Positions 1 to 18,597 are shown, numbered from the stretch's first letter. The stretch: 64,000 nt of DNA from Mansonella perstans (GCA_037074765.1 JBAMDO010000008.1:248001-312000), one strand, 5' to 3'. The notes: generated from the letters alone by a model not told the origin. Made by a program: numbers and translations.

Positions 1-3000
1 TTTCAACTAATTAAATACTAAATTCAAATTGATTGCCTCCTTTATCCTTTACATGCAACGTTTTATGCTTATTCTATTCGATGTCATTTATTGTCAGTTG
101 CATTACCTATCTGTATGAAATGATGTTATTTTTAATGTCATAGTCCTTAAGAGAAAGAATGAAGAGAATGGAAATAATCGCTAGAATTGGTTGTATTTCA
201 TTAAATAGTCTAATTAAGTGGAAAATGAGCGCCTCTTGACCTGACCTCTGTTTTTTCACTGTTTTCTTTAATGATGAGATGAATGCAGGAATGAATTAAC
301 TGAATAGAAATATAGCTGTGGTATCATTCATGTTAATCACATTCAGATTCTTTTTAATCTGTAGATTCTTTCTAGATTTATCAGAGTATGTACTTTTAAA
401 AGTAATTAATGCTAATTAATTATGGAAATTCCGAATATAGACGTGGAGAGATATATTTTTATAGTCTTAAGGTAGCACTTTGTTGGAATTTCTCTGAGGT
501 TGTTGCTTCATTCTACTTAGACTGAATGATGCATTAATATATTTGCAGTGATATCTCATGTAGTTCATTTGTACAGTTGCTATTCTTTGTACCTATGAAG
601 GCATCGGTTTATAGAAAGGAAATTTTGATGGATTATTAAATTTTAAGGAATAGACTTGATTATTGCTTTTATATGCAGCTAAATGATACTTTTTCAAAAT
701 TACAAGTAGTTTTGGTCGTTTCCCTCATAGAGTTTTTGGAGTGCTGAATGTGGTCTATAAGTAAAAAGTAGACAAAGTCAGCGGGAAATTTCATTTTTTA
801 TACTTTGCAATTATTAGCCATGCATTTTTTGCAGAGTGCTTCCGTGACACTAATGTGTAAAAAGCTATGCAGATTAAAATGTTTTGTAATTTTTTAACTG
901 CTTACGTCGGAAATAAATTAAAGATTTGACCAAGTGACATGATATATCAGTAATGAATTTCAGGACGAAAAGAACTGCAATGCTGTAAGTTACATGAATG
1001 AAAGCATGGATTTTCATTGGTCTTAAGTTGACTATTGTGGTGCGATGTTCTAGAGTTCAAAATGCTGCTGGCAATTGATGGTTAAGTGCACTTCTATTGA
1101 GCGTCCTTGTTGGTGTTAAACTAAAGCTCGAAAACGGTTTGTCAGTATCTTACTGAATTATAGATAGCAGGACAAATCAGTGCAATGGTGTGGTACATTT
1201 TAAAGAGCAATTCAAATTGCTTCTTATCGTGATGCGATTATAGCTAAATGTCATCCATTGACATGTTACAAAGCTGTCGAGATCCAAGTAACTAAAATGT
1301 GGACATTTTGTAAAATTGTCTTCTGATCTTGATGAGAATCAGTGCTTATTGCTATCAAATTGTGTTTTTTTTTCCATTTTTTCTTTTTTTCATGTGAGAA
1401 GTTGAATAAAATCAAAATAATCGCATTTGATCTGTAATTTTTGTCTACCAGTGGTTTCACTGCTCAACGATATTTTATGTTTTGTAATTTCTGTAAAATT
1501 TCTTTTGAGATTGGGGAGAAGATATTAATGGGTTTGTTAATATAGCCTCTAGGCTTTTTTTGAAACACAGCCATTATTTTTGTAATTTTTTTTTTCTGGA
1601 GAGTTTTTTCTGTGCAGTCAATCTCAAATGAAACTGGGAATTATTTTATTAATTTTCAGCTGTATACCGATGATGCATCAAAAGTTCTGAGCTTGAAGCT
1701 CAGTAAATATTTCTACTTTTCAGAAGTGCTGGTTTATTTTCATATTTCAACTAACTTGTATTAACCATATCGCACCAGCTCTTATGGATAGTGCTATTTA
1801 TCAGTTTGCCGCAAGAAGGGTTAAATATTGAAGTATGTTAGTAATTTATTGGGTGATTTAAAATTTGTATCTTCCGAGAATTTTTTTTGGTGGGAATTTT
1901 TCTTGAATCAAGATTTCAAGATACGAAATCTTGCATTGCTGCTGCTGATATAGAGCAGTGTATTTCATGTTATGTATATGAAATTTTTCTAGTCTTGTAG
2001 GGCATGCTCTCAGTCAACATACAAAGTTGAAGCAGTATACAGTTCTCATGAACATACAATGATAGATTCCTCTTCATATCCCAGATGTGTGTAGTCTTAC
2101 TGACGCTGATAGTAACTGTTAGTAGTTAGACATTTCTTTATATTTCTGGTCAAGTTTTTCCAAAAATTTCTTGAAGTGAACGAAGATTTACTTCATCTGT
2201 CAGTGGTATTTTTCTCAAATTTTCAATATTGCGCTGCAGTTTCAGGTTTTACTGGGAATTAAGGGTAATTTTCAAGGTTTTGTCGTTCTGCTAGAATTTG
2301 TTGATGGCAGTGGTAAGTTTTAGATTCGTGTTTTTTTATCGGAAGACTTAAAAAAACATGGGAACATTTTTTGATCCTTGGCTGCATCTTCGACGGCTTT
2401 ACGCACACACACAACGGTATTAATGGTAGTAAATTGTAATTGTTTTGCATTTACTTTACAGAATGTATATTAATATTCTTGAAGAAATGCATAGTTCGTC
2501 GTTCCGAGTGTAATTCTTTTTCCATTTGTTTTCCTGTCACCTTCGTTCATCATCACATCCACATTTCCTTGACATTCCCACTTCCAAATCTTTTTTGTCC
2601 TCATCCTCTGATTATTTTATTCCCCATTAATAACTTTCTTGACACAATTTTAATGATTTTTAAACTGAAATCATAACTTTCCGTTTCTGATTTTTCGAAT
2701 TACTTTATGAATTAATTCTCCTGTTTCATGAAAAAATAACAGTTAGTGGATGGATAGGAATGGATTTTATGTCGTAGTTCCTTTTTGATTTATGGTGGCT
2801 TTATAGGTTGATGTTTTGTGGGCTGAGATGAGCAAAAAACGAACATTTATCCCACTATATAGGCTATGAATTTATTTGTCAAAGTTTTTTTAGGTGATAA
2901 GCGAGGAAGAAAGGGATTTGAAATTCTTAAAATAAACGATGATTTTCTCACCCTTTAGTTAAATTATTGATTGGTATTTTCTTTTTACTGGCCGATGAAA

Positions 3001-5139
3001 CTTAAAGGACTAAAAAAGTACGGGGAAAGGAAGAGGGGTATCTATGCATGGAAGTTCCAATTGTTTTATAGAATGGGTTTTATCTTCAAAATATTGTATT
3101 TTAATCAATATTGTCAAAATGACCACTGCACTTTTTGGCAGTTTCATCATCACCAGTCACGTGATTTAAGTTTTAGTTTCTTTTTTTAAATCCCAAGAAG
3201 TTTGCATAAAAAGCAATTAATGTCTTACAGAAGTAGTTATGTGAACTCTTTTAGATTTCTACTCATTCTGTGCTCTCTGTTTTAAGATATTTTTCTTTCT
3301 TGAAATTTTCCAATGTGTTAATTTTTATTCTTACATTTTTGAGTAACATAAATATTCATGTATCTCTGAGTATTTAATACATATCTTGAAGTTTTTCTGT
3401 TTTTTGCTTTCTGATTTTAGATTTTTCAACTGAATTTGCAATGCGATTGTCCCCAAATACTTGGAAAAGCTACGGGTGAAATCACCTGTTAAATGCATAC
3501 AATTCAAATTGTTTTTGATCCAAGCTGTTTTTGCTTATCATTAAGAATCACCGACATTTGATGAACTTGTACAAATTAAGGTTAAGAGAAATATATATTA
3601 GTGCCAATGATGGCACTAACAGAATTCTTTTGATCGACGAGTGCTAAATGAGTCAAAAGTACTCGTAGTAAAGTATGACAGAGGATGCTGATTTGATGAT
3701 GACCATTCTGGTATAAACAACAGAGATGAAAAGGCTAGTGATTGGAGAACCTTGAATTGTCTCCCACAATGAGAAAGTTATTTATAAAAACAGACAAGGG
3801 TCCTCGGAGGTTATTAATGTTTCTATTTTTATAATTAGTAATCAGCCTTGCAAGTTTTTCCTTTTTTCTTCTCCAAGTAATAACACCATCAAATTTTATT
3901 TATTGTGATAAAATTTACTCTGATGTTGAGCGTTTCCAGCTTAGTTACGGAAACAGCAAAAATAAGACCGTCTTACTGGAAGGTTTATATATCTTCTTTA
4001 ATATATTTCTCATTCGTTTATATCATTTATTGAATCCATTAAAATGCATTTTAATGCTGACATGTTTTCGGTAGATGAGTAGCATATTGATATTATGGTT
4101 TTATGCTAACATCTTTTGCTGACTTGCAAATCTATTCCATTTCTTGGACTAGATTAGCAATATTAATGGGCTTTCTATCTCCTAACAGGCTCTTATTCCC
4201 ACTTCATCTTTGTTCTAAATCCTTTAGCTTGTTATTTCTTCACTTCATTGTTTCATTGTCTCATAGTATATAGCAAATTTCAGGTGGGTTTTTATCTTAT
4301 ATATCCTTCACTTCTCGCAAGAATTCCTTATTTATCAGCTTTCCTTGAAATATTTACCGTAAAAAATTTAAGAGTTATGGTTTTCAATTGGTACACATTA
4401 GCGCGCGAAACGTTTGTCATTCATAAAAAATTTTTAATCAGTATTAAATTTTGATATTTTTACAGCTCATTATCATTCGTTTGGAATGTTCATCTAATTG
4501 CTGGACATTGCTACATGAACCAATGGAAATTGGTATTTGCTGGTTAAAAAGGGAAACAAATCCGGATGGCTGCATCAAGTTGGATTGCTAAAGTCCGTAA
4601 ACGAAACGATGTACGCAAGGACACTTTGAAGGTTAGCGTAAATCTTTTTTTTTCGAGCACATTGTTAATGGATTCTTTTTTTGAGGAATGTTTTAGATAA
4701 AAGAGGCTTTTCTAGAATTTTTACTTGATTATTTCTGTAAGATCATGTGTTCTCGACTATTGCAATCAATAGTTTCAGATGCTCCAAATTACTAATTAAT
4801 TCTTCAACGATCTAGTATCTTACATATTTCTTTTTTTTTTTTTGGAATTTTATTTTAATTCTCTACCTAATTTAATTTGTTTAGCTGCAGTAGCTAGTTT
4901 TAATTAGAAAATCGTGGCATTTTAAAAGTTATTTTTTGACTGCAATTTTTTGATTGTAATGAAAAATAGTTCAGTCCAAGGTCGTTAAGCTTTATTATCA
5001 ATTTAAACTGTGATTATTAGAAGTCCTTGGGTCCTACAGTAATTTATAAGGTCTTTCAGTACAGGAACATTATTTGAACAAATTGATACGTTAACAGTGT
5101 TTAGTAGTTGTTGATTCATTCAATGATTTTCGGCTGTTA

Positions 5140-5184
5140 GGTTTGTATAACCTCGATTAGTTGACAGTCGTGGTTATACAAACC
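5140..5184. repeat. perfect 13-bp inverted repeat (hairpin)
   Basis: Arms GGTTTGTATAACC (5140-5152) and GGTTATACAAACC (5172-5184) are exact reverse complements, separated by 19 bases. Inside, after one mismatch, CGA (5154-5156) can pair with TCG (5168-5170), so the stem extends. It lies far from any coding exon. Function is unknown: it could be a transposon end, a small structured RNA or a protein-binding palindrome. Confidence 0.8.
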
Positions 5185-6197
5185 GATTGAAGTTGTTTCG
5201 AGCAGATAAGATTTTACACCGCATGGATTCTCTTCCCTTCCGCATACGTTTCTCATAAATAATGATTGCTTCCGAGTTATCAAAACTCATGTAATTCGTG
5301 TTTGCGGGAAATTTTACTTGCACATTCCATTCCGATTCATATTCTTTTTAACCGTTCTATTTCCCTCTAGACTTCTTCTACCATCAACATTGACTTATTT
5401 CTTTTTATTTCTCTACTTTCAAAGAAATCTTTTAGTGACAACATCTGAGTTCACCCAAAATTAAGTTGGGCAGAAAAGTTCCGTTTATAGCTGTCACTTT
5501 TTCAAAAAAAAAAAAAGAAAAGGGAATGTTCAGGTCATTGATTATAGTTGTGGAATCGTCTGCAATAAAATGTTTCAGTTTAGTTTAACATATAAAAATA
5601 CCATGTGAGATGATGCAGTTTAATGGGAAACAGATTTGAATTTGTATCTATAGTTTAATGAGAATTGGAGGGATATTTCGCTATCCGTAATCAACGAAGT
5701 GCACTGAGTAGCATTCAGTAGTAGTGAAGGTTGGTTGTGTCGTTGAAAGCAATTAATTGTTTGTTTCACAGATGTCTTAATTTCATCGTAATTGATCTCT
5801 GTTGTAATATATAGATGGAAGTGACTGTTTAACTTTTTATTTTAAATGGAAAGTCTTTTTACCTACAGAGATTATGGCAAAGTTTAGAATGGCTTTTGTA
5901 TGGCTGGCCTGAATATAGAAATTACAGTGATGGATGAAATGCTTTAGCAGTCCAGTGAGAGTCACTCAAGAGTTCTTTGTGTAGGTGTTGAAGGAAGGAA
6001 TTGTTGCTGCAAAGAAGATGGAGGAAGAGGGTAGAGCCTTGAAAGGGAATATACCAGCCAGCCGTTTCGTGTCGTGTCGTGTGGGTGGGCTATGACAATT
6101 CATCTCTCATCTGTGCCGCATAGCAATGTTCATGCATCGGTTCATTGATTCCTTGAAATTTCATATATATATTTGAAAAGATGCTACTACTGATGAT

Positions 6198-6224
6198 GTT
6201 GTTGCTGCTGCTGCTGCTGCTGCT
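6198..6224 (+). repeat. (CTG)n microsatellite
   Basis: An uninterrupted run of GCT/CTG triplets, about eight copies, flanked by TGATGATGTTGTTG, which is itself a decayed triplet array. It is not in a supported exon. Confidence 0.85.
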
Positions 6225-6509
6225 CGAGGATTAGAATTAAACATATGCATAATGCATGCAATGTGTCTGAAGAAAGAAGTCAGTCAATCAGTGTGGTGGA
6301 CACAGTAAAAGACATTTTGATGTGAGTGTTGGACAATTTACATCCAAACAACTCGCAAATTTCATATTGATTCGATGTGCGGCGGGATCTATCTGTGAGC
6401 AACAATTCTCATTCACCCCCGTCCGCAAGTGGGTATACAGAGAGCAAGTGGTTGATTGGACCGGCACACCGCAGAGTATGCTAATACCATCCGGCCAATC
6501 CGTTCATCC

Positions 6510-6840
6510 TATCATCATCATCATCATCACTCTTCCCTTCTTCTTTTTTACCTCCATCCTTTCCTTTTTTTATACTTTTATGTCCTCTGCAATCATACAT
6601 ACACACATACACATACACACACACACACACATACACATACACATACATATATATATACATACGCACGCACATGCACACATACACATACACACGCACACAC
6701 ACACAGACACAGGAATGCATATACATATATATCCACAGAGATTTACTCATGCTCAATGAACACACACACACACACATAGACAGATAGACAGACAGACAGA
6801 CACACGCACACACACACGGACACACAGCAATGCATATACA
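6510..6840 (+). repeat. compound ATC / CA / CAGA microsatellite block
   Basis: A short (ATC)n run near 6510-6530 is followed from about 6598 by a long mix of CACACA, ATACACAT, TATATA and ACAGACAG units ending near 6835. The 100-codon-class ORFs in three frames over this block consist of His/Thr/Ile or Cys/Val runs and are artefacts of the repeat. Confidence 0.85.
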
Positions 6841-8238
6841 CTCATAAAACAATATTACCCTTTTAACTGAGTTCCTTTTTCTCCAATTGTTATGAATTAA
6901 GCATGCATGTGTATCTGCATGGATCCTTTCATTTGTTTATTTTTGTTTTTTCTTAATCCATCCATTCCTGAATGGAATTTTTCTTGTTTATTTTTGTTTT
7001 TTTCTTAATCCATCCATTCCTGATGAACTTTTCTCATTTCTTCCATTCTTTTTGTCCTCTTCATCATGATGATCAATCATCTTAGTCTGTCTAAACAGTA
7101 CTACTTTTGAACATTCCCATTTCATTGTACTCTAATTAACACTTATTCCTGTCAAAGTAAACATTATACGAGTGTGTGTGTGTGTGTGATGTCAATTATC
7201 CAATTTAGATATAATTTAAATGGAAAGTAAACATTTCCATATTATTAATTTATCGCTAAATGATTCATTTATTCATTGCAATATAAATAATTATTTCGCT
7301 TAAACAAAAACATATGGCCAGTAAATGAGTACTGATAATTAGCTATAATTTTAGATGAATTGTGCTCAAAGAGTAATTAAGTAGTTATGATTGATTGATC
7401 TGTTTGGACTATATACCATTCAGTTTTTGATTTGTTTGATATAATACGATATATATGTCTCATAATAACACACAACTATGAGCTGTAAGGATGTTCAAAG
7501 GATAGCTTAGAGTAAGAGGCCAGAATAAGTGGTTCACTTATTAATAAATGGGTCATCGTGCATCTCTAAGAGATGGGGATCTTTTGTTTGGAGGAAGTTG
7601 ATCTATCTAGTGGAAGATATACGGCCATGATTAGGTTCCATTGGGGATATTTTTGAACTCTTTCTTTAAATGGGACTGTTGGAGTAGGTTAAGAAGGCAC
7701 TTAAGTGCGTGCTGTCATTATTGTTATTGTTACCCATCGGAAGCAAACAGTCTACTGAAACAGAATGTAACGCTACTAATTAATTAATTAATGTGAACTG
7801 CACTGGTTCCTTAAAATGGTCCAATAAATCATCTAGGGAGAAAAAAGGAAGGATCAATGGAAAGGACGGGGATAAGGGAAAGAGAGAAGGTGATAGTTCA
7901 CCGTATAAATATTAGATGTCTATCGATGTCTTCGTCATTTTAGACCGATTTGTCATTTTCTCTTATTCTGGGCGAAAAAGTTGTGAGCGATAAAGTTATG
8001 AATTGATTTACGGTGGTGTCATTACACTGATATTAGAGTTCGGCAGTAAGCATACATAAACAGAACACTGTAATCTTTCCTTGCTACAAATTTCATTTGT
8101 ATGTTTTAAGTATTTTTTTATTTTCAGCTACTTAAATTCAAGCAATTAAACGAATTATAAAAGTGTTGATAGTATCAACATTAAAGAGAAGTAAAAAGTC
8201 TTGTACAGTCATGAAATTTCAAAAGCCGAATTAGGCAA

Positions 8239-8259
8239 TTTTTTTTTTTTTTTTTTTTT
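8239..8259 (+). repeat. poly-T run
   Basis: An uninterrupted run of about 21 T in non-coding DNA. Confidence 0.8.
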
Positions 8260-10053
8260 GTTTTCAACATAACATCTGTTTGGAATTGAAAGCACGATTA
8301 ATGATAGAAGAGATTGTAAAGTGCAAACATTTGTTGCCAGTTTTCCAATTGCAAAGCATTGCTTCTTTCTTCAATAAGGAGTTGCTTCTGCAATTGAGGG
8401 AAGAAAAGAAATTTTTGTTTGTAACTATGCTAAATTGAGTTTTCTCAAAATCTTAAAGTTGCATGCTTAATATATCTAATCGTTCAATGAAATTGATTAT
8501 GGGGATGGACACAAGGTAAATGGAATGTGCGTTATTACGACGAAAGTGTAATGCACTTTAAGGTTTGCATCTACACTATTTCCTTGTCCTGGCTGCTTTT
8601 GAAAGTCAGTTGGATGAAATTATTTTTGAACTGTAATAAATTTGATATAATGATTGCTTGGGCAGGTCATTAACTTCTCATTTCTTTTTTTCGCCAACTA
8701 ATTACTTTTTATTTGTTTCCATTATCTAGTCTTGAGAAAAATTGTAGATCATTTTGTTCTTGACTTCGTCCTTCAACGTTTTTCTTGTTCATTTCATAAC
8801 AGATTATGTCTGTTAATATTTGGGAAAATTGAAAGTGTTAGATTTCATTGAAGCAATTTGTGCCCTGTTTCAGTTCATTGAGAAGCTGTTATCATAATGA
8901 TGAAATTCATTAAAGTTTTTAAAAATAATTTACTTTAAAGTTATTCAGACATACAAAAGATGATATTATGGGAAGGGTAGTGATTTCAAATAGTTCGATT
9001 TTTACTCTTTTTAATAACATACTATTGGTAACGGTCGACAATGGTAGAACTGTGCATTAATGGATGATTTATTGTTATCTAAGGTTAAATCGTAGCAGCA
9101 ATTCATGGGATCCTGAATACTTTTTAATTGAAGACGTAAAGCAATCTATTAGTTTTTGCCGCACATTATCCCAAACATACAAAGACACTCACTTTTTTTT
9201 AGATTTTTAAAATAAACATCGGGAGGTATGTCATTTATCTTGAGAAGTATCCTTTTTGTCGTTTATCATTGGATAGAGATCTTCTAAATTCTTTTAACAT
9301 GTTCCTATCATCTAAATAATAAATCATTCATTTGTGGGATAGGCAGTGTTTATTTGCAATGCAAAGTTTATTTATGTTGAACGAGTGACAAAGCATTCAT
9401 TTCGGAAAATAAAAAAAAGCCTATCAGTTTAAATTTGCACCTTTACAGTGATATTTTTAGAGAGGTAAGCATAACTAACTATATCTCCGAATAAATTTAA
9501 TTCAGAAATACTTCATCCACTTCAATGTGTTGTATTATTCGTTATGTATGACACAGTTAGGAACTTCTGGAATCATGCATAGCTTATGCATTGGTTGAAG
9601 GTTTATAACGTTTGTTATTATGATTCTTCAAAGTCTGAGTAAAAGTAGTAATTCCTTAAACAAGTCAAGGCTGTGAATATTTCAAAAAGATTTTCCTGCA
9701 GTCAGAAGCTAATGGATGTCATAAAAGAGTTTTACGTGAATATAAGAAAAGATATTGTGAATATCTCAGGAATTATTTGCTGTATGATTTTCCAAAAAAA
9801 TTTAAATAGGTGTGTGGAAAGTTAGTTGAGAAAGTGGGATTGATTAGACTTTATTTTGTTTCGATGTGATTATCAGTGGCGTGTTGTTTGTTACTTTTTA
9901 ACATTTTTGGAAATTATTCTGTTTAAGCCTCTCTGTATATTACATAGAGATAATTTGTTTCATTAATTAATGCAGTCTTCAAAGTCTTTACAATTTAAAG
10001 TGGATATCAAGCAAATCAGTTTATTGTGTACGAATTACGAAAATGCTTTTTTT

Positions 10054-10055
10054 AG
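10054..10055 (+). promoter_or_regulatory. probable trans-splice acceptor of unc-37
   Basis: CTTTTTTTAG ends at 10055, 18 bases before the ATG at 10074. The pyrimidine-rich acceptor so close to a start codon that yields a full-length family member suggests spliced-leader addition here. A cis-spliced upstream exon cannot be ruled out, because the bases from 10056 are also open in phase 0. Confidence 0.5.
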
Positions 10056-10073
10056 GGTACTCCACATCAAACC

Positions 10074-13509
<3,436 letters not shown>

Positions 13510-15924
13510 TCTCCCTACTATGTTTCTTGACTATTTTTGTTGCCGTGATAAATTGTCATATTTTTATTGATGAAATATCTTTACTTTATCACTTTGTATC
13601 TATTTGTTTGTCTGTCCCAGCTGTTTACATTGTCTTAGTCTGTTAAACTGGTGTTTGAAAGGGGGACTTATTTGAAAATATATGCTCGCTGCGATAACAG
13701 GACTTCAAGAAGCCTCCAGATATCTAATAACTGGTCTTGCCTAAACTAATAAGGATAAACCAAACGGAATCTGCGATTAATTCCTCATATATATTCTCTT
13801 GCCTTCGCATCTGCTAGACTAATCCTAATTTTGTTTAAGTCGATATTGCATTGTATAAAATTTCGGATGATGAGGCACAGAAACAGTACAAGATTGGAAT
13901 AGTTTTTCCAATGTTTAGTTTTCTTGTCGGATGAAAAGTGGTAAATTTGGAACGAAACTCTCTCCTAGGGAGTAAAAACTACTATCACGTTTGGTCTCAT
14001 AACTTATACTTCTCAAGTTTTTTTATATTTTACAGAACAGTCTCATCAGTTCCGATCTTGAATTAAGCTATTCTCGGATATTCCAATTTTCGATTTTATT
14101 TGTTGCTACCATCCTTAATCTGATAGAAATGCTCGACGCGATAGGTTGGGAAAGCATAAAAACCAGCCTATAAGTAACGATAAAATAAAAGAAATGTATG
14201 ACCTAATACTTTTCTCTCGTCATAAACAGTTAAATGAAGCCTCGAACTGCCTAAAAATTCAGTTGAGCTTTGAGAGTATTTATTCGTATATAAAATATCT
14301 CACAGGAAGTAAGGAAGCTCTGAGGTGAATATAGAGTTGAATGAAGCTTGAAGATACATCCTTTACTAACAAATTTCTTATAATTTTAGAATGTAATTTT
14401 CTTCGGAGAAATTAGCAGATAGGTTAAAGATAATCCCACTAGACAAGTAAGAAGGTTTAATTGAATTGGGAGAGGAGCGGATTGTATTCTAGACATTCAT
14501 ACAAATACGTCGTCTGGGTTGTTTTTGCGCCATCATATTATTCAACAACTTACATAAATTGTCCTTTGTTTCAAAATTGCAATTTGAAGCTACAAATTCC
14601 TCAGTTAATGTTCTGCTACATATAAGAAATGGGACGGGAATGTTGCTTGTGATAAGTTTAAAGCGCGCACATGCATTCTATTCTCTTTTTGTTGTCGATT
14701 TCGTTGTTGATATCGGGAAATTCCTTATTTCTGTAATTTTCGCTTTGTGTTGTAATACTTCTTATAGGTCATGAGAAATCAGTTTCAGTTTGACCCTAAC
14801 TTTATAATTGTTGGTCCATTTATAATTTGATTAAGATTACCCATGATTACTCGTTACTTTCAGTCATTATTTTCACCGATTACCTTGTTTTACTTCACCA
14901 TGAAGACAGTTCCAATTTCCATTGAACTTTGCACTGTTAAATGTTTTCCCTCATTTGTTTCGATACGCTTAATCAGACATCACTTCCAAACTTCCATTCA
15001 TGGAAACGGAGGAAGAACGACAGGCTGTTCTTCCGCATATATTACTTCCTATCTAGTATGCAAAGGTGCTTACCAGTGGTACAACATATAATTGTTTTGC
15101 TTGATTACAGGAACCGTCGTGTTATTTAGCTTTTGTCATCTGATTTTTAAATTTGAGAATTGAGAATGGCGTAACAGAAATTGGGCACATATCATCATCG
15201 TAATGTGCAGATGAGGTGATTAAATAGCAAGTACGTGCAAGATAACAAAACAAATTGTAATTACCTCAAAATAGAAGAATTAAAGAAAAGAATTTCGGAT
15301 TCATGTGAGTCAATACACAACAATGCGTGTTACTACCTTCTCAAAATAGGCAACCCGGTTTTCATGAATACCGGGAAAAACAAGAAATAAAAAGTTTTCC
15401 GAAGAGCTGCTGATACTTACAATGGCTCATGAAAGCACTAAAACGGAAATTAGAAGTGTCAAATGCTGGGGGAGCTAATGACGTGGAAAACTGGATGAGG
15501 AAGAATCTTAACTGAGTCTAACTATATATTTCTGGGCTTTTACTTTTGGTATTGATAAACTTCTTAAGAACTTGAGTAAGCGATTAGGTGCATATAAATA
15601 CTAACCCTACTGATTAGAAATTATAAAGGGAACTGGGGAGATATTTTAGGAAAGAACAGGGAGATGATTGGAGAACGGTAGAGTCAAAAGAGGCACAATA
15701 TTAGATTATAAAGCTTCCAGAAGACAGCAATAGTTATGAATTGTCTACGTGGGTATTTTCCACTAGAGATTAGGTTAGCAAAAACTTAATCAAATTCCTA
15801 TAGATGTCTTTCTCAAAGAAGCTTTAATGTTAGCATGCCATATCAGTAATTTTGTGTCCCCTTATTGCGTTCAGTAGGTAATATCTTCAAATCATACGAA
15901 ATATTATAGAATTAAGTGCATAAA
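13510..15924. other. intergenic region between convergent unc-37 and sec-11
   Basis: 2.4 kb of AT-rich DNA between two convergent genes. ORFs of 60-80 codons occur (for example 14146-14328 and 14843-15091) but none resembles a known family. No RNA gene or mobile element was recognised. Confidence 0.6.
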
Positions 15925-17177
15925 TCATCCTTCTCTATGCAAAATAACAAAAGCACCCAGAGAAATCAAAACTGCATATTTCAATTTAGGATAATCATTC
16001 ATCAATATTGTAACCATTCCAACATAAGGTACAAATCCTTTTGCTCGGCCAACAACATCTTTTCGTGTTAGCCAAAACTGTCCCGACGCATATAAACCTC
16101 GATCGTCAACCTAAAAAAGCACGGTTAAGAATTGTCAATAAATTGTTTTGAATATTTGTATATGATATAAAAGACTGCTACATACAAGCACATAAGAGGC
16201 ATCCACTATCTGCTGAAAAAAGTATTCAGAACCAATAGTGAATTTCTAGACTCTAAGTTCGATACAAACACTCCCTTCGATTATGTGTGCTGAAAATGAT
16301 TGAAATTTAGGTCGAAAATCTCAAGCTTTAAACCATAAAGATTGAAATTTGTCGATTCAGGATTTTGAAATTCAAATTTATTTTTTGTTGAATCAATATC
16401 CTGCAGAAGGGAAATGGAAAGAAAAATCAATATCCTAGTAGTGGTTTAAAAAGGGACATGTAATTATTAACAATTTTCTAACAATTTATGGGTAAACAAA
16501 CATAATCAATGAAACTCATTTTTATTTCAGATTAGAAAAAAATCTCCACGAATCTTTTAAAATACTTTAAATCACTACCTGATTATTATCTCCTTTCGTC
16601 AAGAATTTTGTTTCTTCATTGGTTTTCTCATGAACCTTAATAACTCGATGTACAATTGGAATGTCACGTCCCTCAACTTTAAACACCGTGATGTCGCCAG
16701 CCCTGATTGGGTCTGAATCATCATTTGTTAGCAGCAACAAATCACCTCTGCAAATTTGTGACAACTATATTACGATAGAATCATACCTGCATAATTATTT
16801 CATAACTAAGACAAGTTTCACTCTTTATAGAAGCAGATTCTTTCCCTAAATCGTCTTATAATTCATAAATTTTTCTTTCGCAGCAAAAACAGCAAATGCA
16901 AAATAAAGTAGAGATCCTCACTGAGATAACTAAGGTATATATAATAACAGTATTAACGTTAAATGCCAAAAAATACAGAATACCTGAAAAATGCGGGCTC
17001 CATGGAACCCGATAAAACAACAACAATGGGACTTTCGGAACCAGTAATCACCATCAAACCCTTCCAAATCATCAAAGCTGAAGAAACAATCATTGCGAAG
17101 TTCAGACCTTGATACAACAGCTGCCTAATGTTCATTCGTCTTACTTCATCGAATATTTGCAAATTTAAGATACCCAT
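15925..17177 (-). CDS. sec-11: signal peptidase complex catalytic subunit SEC11
   Basis: ER membrane serine protease that cleaves signal peptides from secretory proteins. Exons on the reverse strand: 17177-16984, 16747-16579, 16110-15925; 182 aa, phases consistent. The order is a short cytosolic N-terminus ([20 protein letters not shown]), a membrane segment around [18 protein letters not shown], the catalytic Ser in [12 protein letters not shown], a second box with His in [12 protein letters not shown], then [23 protein letters not shown] and a final hydrophobic segment. These match eukaryotic SEC11 almost residue for residue. A TTTTTCAG acceptor ends at 17195, 17 bases before the start, fitting trans-splicing. 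It lies 480 bp downstream of rpb-7 on the same strand, so it may be the second cistron of an operon. Confidence 0.97.
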
Positions 17178-17657
17178 TTCAGATATCCGACTTCCTGAAA
17201 AAGAAAACTTTCAACATCAATACGAATACATTAACATTAGATGGGAAGATATTCATAGACTAACTGGAATTCTAGAGATGCTTGTTTGGCGAGATAACCA
17301 ATTCGAAAAATGGACATTTTCGGAACAGACCATTTTTATCATAACAACTGAACATAAACAATCGAAAACAACAAAAACGAATCAATCATGAAATATGTAC
17401 ACTTGATTAACGAAACTTTCACTCTGAGACCAAGACAGTGAAGTGGAAAATATATAATTTTGAAAATATATAAATGGAAAATAAAGGATGAACTTTTCCG
17501 TTATTACAGCATTTAAAGAAAAGCCACAATTCAGAAGCAGTAGCTCTAAATAGTCAACTCTTAGGGACAACTGAACACAAATAATAGCTTATGAATGTGG
17601 ACAAAACCACCATAAATTTTGACTTTATTCTTATATTTTTTTGACAAAAAAAATAAA

Positions 17658-18597
<940 letters not shown>

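Larger units (their letters stand above)
1..10055. other. long gene-poor region upstream of unc-37
   Basis: AT-rich sequence with no ORF that I recognise as conserved on either strand. It holds microsatellites (6198-6224, 6510-6840, 7171-7188), a poly-T run (8239-8259), a short direct duplication near 6934-7025 and a 13-bp perfect inverted repeat at 5140-5184. A slightly richer stretch around 5980-6110 could be promoter or untranslated leader, but nothing proves it. It may contain regulatory DNA of unc-37 or a gene lying to the left of the window. Confidence 0.5.

Noticed and set aside
4566..4698. Short ORF beginning MAASSWIAKVRKRNDVRKD with a possible donor at 4632
   Set aside because: No resemblance to a known protein, and unc-37 is full length without it. 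Kept only as an open question in the findings.
6322..6852. Three ORFs of 107-145 codons over the CA-rich block, both strands
   Set aside because: The proteins are His/Thr or Cys/Val repeats produced by the microsatellite.
14146..14328. 60-codon ORF starting MGKHKNQPISNDKIKEMY
   Set aside because: No family resemblance, no splice or codon support, and it lies in a convergent intergenic region.
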